Shown here: positions 61,104 through 64,000 of the stretch, piece after piece | Layout: every line of letters starts with the position of its first letter | How positions within the stretch are numbered: the stretch's first letter is position 1 | DNA from: Tillus elongatus | Taxonomy: Eukaryota > Arthropoda > Insecta > Coleoptera > Cleridae | Assembly (NCBI GenBank): GCA_964006375.1 | Contig: OZ023262.1 | Coordinates: 50,848,960-50,912,959, forward strand | Direction: 5' to 3' | Length of the DNA: 64,000 nucleotides | Notes under the pieces: model-generated | Told to the model about the DNA's origin: nothing | The model's input: the letters and a program-made list of their open reading frames with translations, nothing else | Databases searched by the model: none | Made by a program: the position numbers and the translations under genes

Positions 61104-61430
61104 TTAACCGCCGATAGTCAGGATGTTAGTGCCAAGATCAAGTTTAGCGCACTGACCCTGAAGTATGTCCAAGCCAATTAGAATCGGGTCTGATATGGCG
61201 ACGACTATGGCTCTCTGCTTTGCCTTCCATGTCCCAATTTGCAGCTCGACGTCAGTTAGGCCAAATACCTGGATCCGATCACCACCGGCTGCATTTACTC
61301 TGTACACTCTGTTTGGTTCTCTTACTCGCCAACTTGGAACCATGTCGCGGCGAATAATCGTCCTGGGTGCGCCTGTATCGGCGACCATCTGGATCTTATT
61401 ACCGCTTACGTATCGGTCTACGACGAGAGC
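61104..61430 (-). pseudogene. Ty3/gypsy retroviral-type aspartic protease
   Basis: ALVVDRYVSGNKIQMVADTG runs into the catalytic DTGA (near 61378), then PRTIIRRDMVPSWRVREPNR, VFGLTDVELQIGTW and the ILIGLDILQ box that closes the fold. The frame then ends at a stop (61104). The protease would process the Gag-Pol polyprotein. About 110 codons, close to full domain length. Confidence 0.85.
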
Positions 61431-61560
61431 GCTTATCGTCTCTTTTTCTCAGTTCCTCTCTTATCTCCCCGTCTCTTTTTCTCATTTCTTCTTTGGCTTC
61501 TTCGTTACTTGTTCTGGCCTCTTCTTTCGTTTCTTTAAAGTCGATTAAAGTTAATTCTCA
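61431..61560 (-). pseudogene. Possible gypsy gag coiled-coil fragment
   Basis: In a neighbouring minus frame: DFKETKEEARTSNEEAKEEM and RKRDGEIREELRKRDDK, a charged, helix-forming stretch typical of gag just upstream of the protease. The frame differs from the protease. Confidence 0.45.
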
Positions 61561-61729
61561 TAGACAAATGTGACACTATATATTAATAAGTGAAGAAAAA
61601 ACTTTGTACACCTTTTTGAGCAGTTGACCAAACTGAGAATTGTTAGATTTAGCATAGTTAAAGTTCATATGGGAAAGGGGTGCAGAAAGAGAACATTTAT
61701 GTACAAACAGATTAAACAATGCTTTGTTT

Positions 61730-61847
61730 TAGTGAATTTTCATTGGAAAAAATCACTCATGAGGGGATCCCGACTTTTGAACTTTAAAAAAATCTTGAAA
61801 TGGGCACGTTTTAGAACCCCTAGTACGCACATCGGGGTCATTTTCAG

Positions 61848-61923
<76 letters not shown>

Positions 61924-62262
61924 TGTATGTATCTATCACACTGATAACTCAAAATAATGGAAGGATTTTAATCAAAATTGGCACGTACCTTCCTTTTGTA
62001 CGTGGCTTAGAGAAGCTCGTTATCCAGGAAAATCTGACCAGGTTTTCTGGGGAAATTTTGGGTTTTCGTTCAAACAAAATTTTTATCTCCGAAACTAACA
62101 TAGCTATGGCAATCAAATTTGGTACGTGGATTTATGTTATAGAAACTAACTATATACCAAAAATCAGATTTCTATCTTGCACGAATAAGTTGTAAGCATT
62201 TATAAAAAAAAATCATTCTATGAAAATGCACTACCATAACGCACTTATTGCCTCTAAACTTT
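61730..62262 (+). repeat. Composite (TA)n repeat copy M, shortened
   Basis: TTAGTGAATTTTCATTGG start, array 61852-61932, post-array block, and terminal ACCATAACGCACTTATTGCC; the middle is deleted. Confidence 0.7.
61852..61932. repeat. (TA)n-(TATG)n microsatellite
   Basis: About 22 TA units then nine TATG units. Confidence 0.95.
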
Positions 62263-62982
62263 TAATTAAACAGTCGTCTTCCCAAGTCCGTGCTAGTTCT
62301 GAGCTGACCGTTAAGATCTAATCTGTCAATGTCAAACACATATTACTCTATGGTCAAACAGATGTACCATAGATGAATGTTAAACATATTAAAGTATGTG
62401 GTTAAACAGTCGCGCTGAGATTATAGAGGTCCACTCTATGACAAACAAACATCAATAACGTTCAAACTTAAAAATGTGATGAATTACGGTCGAATTATAC
62501 AATATACGAGAAAAAATGTATACGTTAATTATAGGATGTCTTGAGCTACATCCAACAAAATTATTTTAATAAAAACCGGCTGGCCGATAAGTCGTTGGTG
62601 ATTTTCTTTTTTTTTTATCGAACACCCCTTATTTTATTGCATTTTTGTATTTTTCATGAGTTATAATGCATATTTGTAAGAAAAAATTATAGTGTTTTTG
62701 TTTTTGAGTTATTTCAATTGTTTTGCATCTTTGCACATTTTTACCAATAGATAGCGGATCCCATCAAAATGACGTATTCAGAGATGCTTTTGTTTATATT
62801 ATTTGTAATACCTTTTCAAACAATAAAGCTATTTTGGAGAAATACCTATGGTACATTGTTTCTACTAAAAAGGTTATACTGGTAACCAAATTTGATGACT
62901 GCTTTAAAAAAAGACCTATATGTAGTTATTAAAAACATTTTTTGAAAATTTACTACCATAACACACTTTCTGCGTCCAGACT
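62263..62982. other. Mixed: unassigned then composite tail pieces
   Basis: 62263-62480 is unrecognised. 62515-62980 resembles composite tail (GGATGTCTTGAGCTACATCC, GGTTATACTGGTAACCAAAT) and ends with a module TIR (CACTTTCTGCGTCCAGAC). Confidence 0.5.

Positions 62983-64000
<1,018 letters not shown>

Noticed and set aside
60675..61107. Hydrophobic plus-strand frames (101 and 141 codons)
   Set aside because: They are antisense shadows of the gypsy integrase and protease readings on the minus strand.

Overview
The window reads as a transposon graveyard from an AT-rich insect nuclear genome. The evidence is the mix of families: long-TIR mariner-like elements with DD41D catalytic spacing, Penelope-like retroelements, LINEs with and without RNase H, a Ty3/gypsy remnant, tRNA-derived SINEs, a THAP-type zinc-finger exon pair, and no bacterial gene layout. 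Order and species cannot be fixed from the sequence. Nearly every open frame is either a broken transposon gene or a reading of a (TA)n array. The only credible host-gene candidate is the two-exon THAP reading on the minus strand at 2456-2934, and even that may be mobile.

Layout. 1-3 kb: damaged LINE whose poly-A abuts the THAP exons. 3.7-7.6 kb: nested repeats around a mariner remnant. 9-11 kb and 13.5-15.6 kb: copies of an abundant composite repeat with an internal (TA)n array, ending in a ~300 bp inverted-repeat module. 16.8-17.5 kb: mariner remnant. 20.3-22.3 kb: Penelope long-terminal segments, a GIY-YIG gene end and an integrase-like zinc-binding fragment. 22.6-24.1 kb: decayed DD41D mariner. 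24.6-26.9 kb: Penelope element next to a 5'-truncated LINE. 26.9-28.6 kb: composite with a 135 bp triplication. 29.5-32.2 kb: Penelope copies, one flanked by inverted terminal segments. 33.1-34.6 kb: composite with a perfect palindrome. 36.2-36.8 kb: 70 bp minisatellite. 39-41.5 kb: composites. 43.2-44.3 kb: RNase H LINE with target duplication. 44.6 and 47.8 kb: two small retroposed elements, one carrying a complete hammerhead ribozyme. 46.3-47.7 kb: mariner remnant split by a foldback element with 8 bp target duplication. 49-50.8 kb and 55.1-57.2 kb: DD41D mariners with long TIRs. 52-53.6 kb: Penelope copy and LINE scrap. 58.3-59 kb: internally deleted mariner. 59.5-61.5 kb: mariner scrap fused to a gypsy remnant. 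61.7-64 kb: two more composites.

How the parts interact. The DD41D mariner at 55 kb sits inside the (TA)n array of a composite repeat, and several other CAGGG-type mariner ends abut (TA)n arrays. Penelope terminal segments repeatedly contain hammerhead-like motifs. The strongest candidate for something under-described is the 47.76-48.32 kb element: an 11 bp target duplication, two cleavage sites exactly 300 bp apart, and one complete hammerhead core, which together resemble animal retrozymes. Exact boundaries of degraded repeats are approximate and no similarity search was run.
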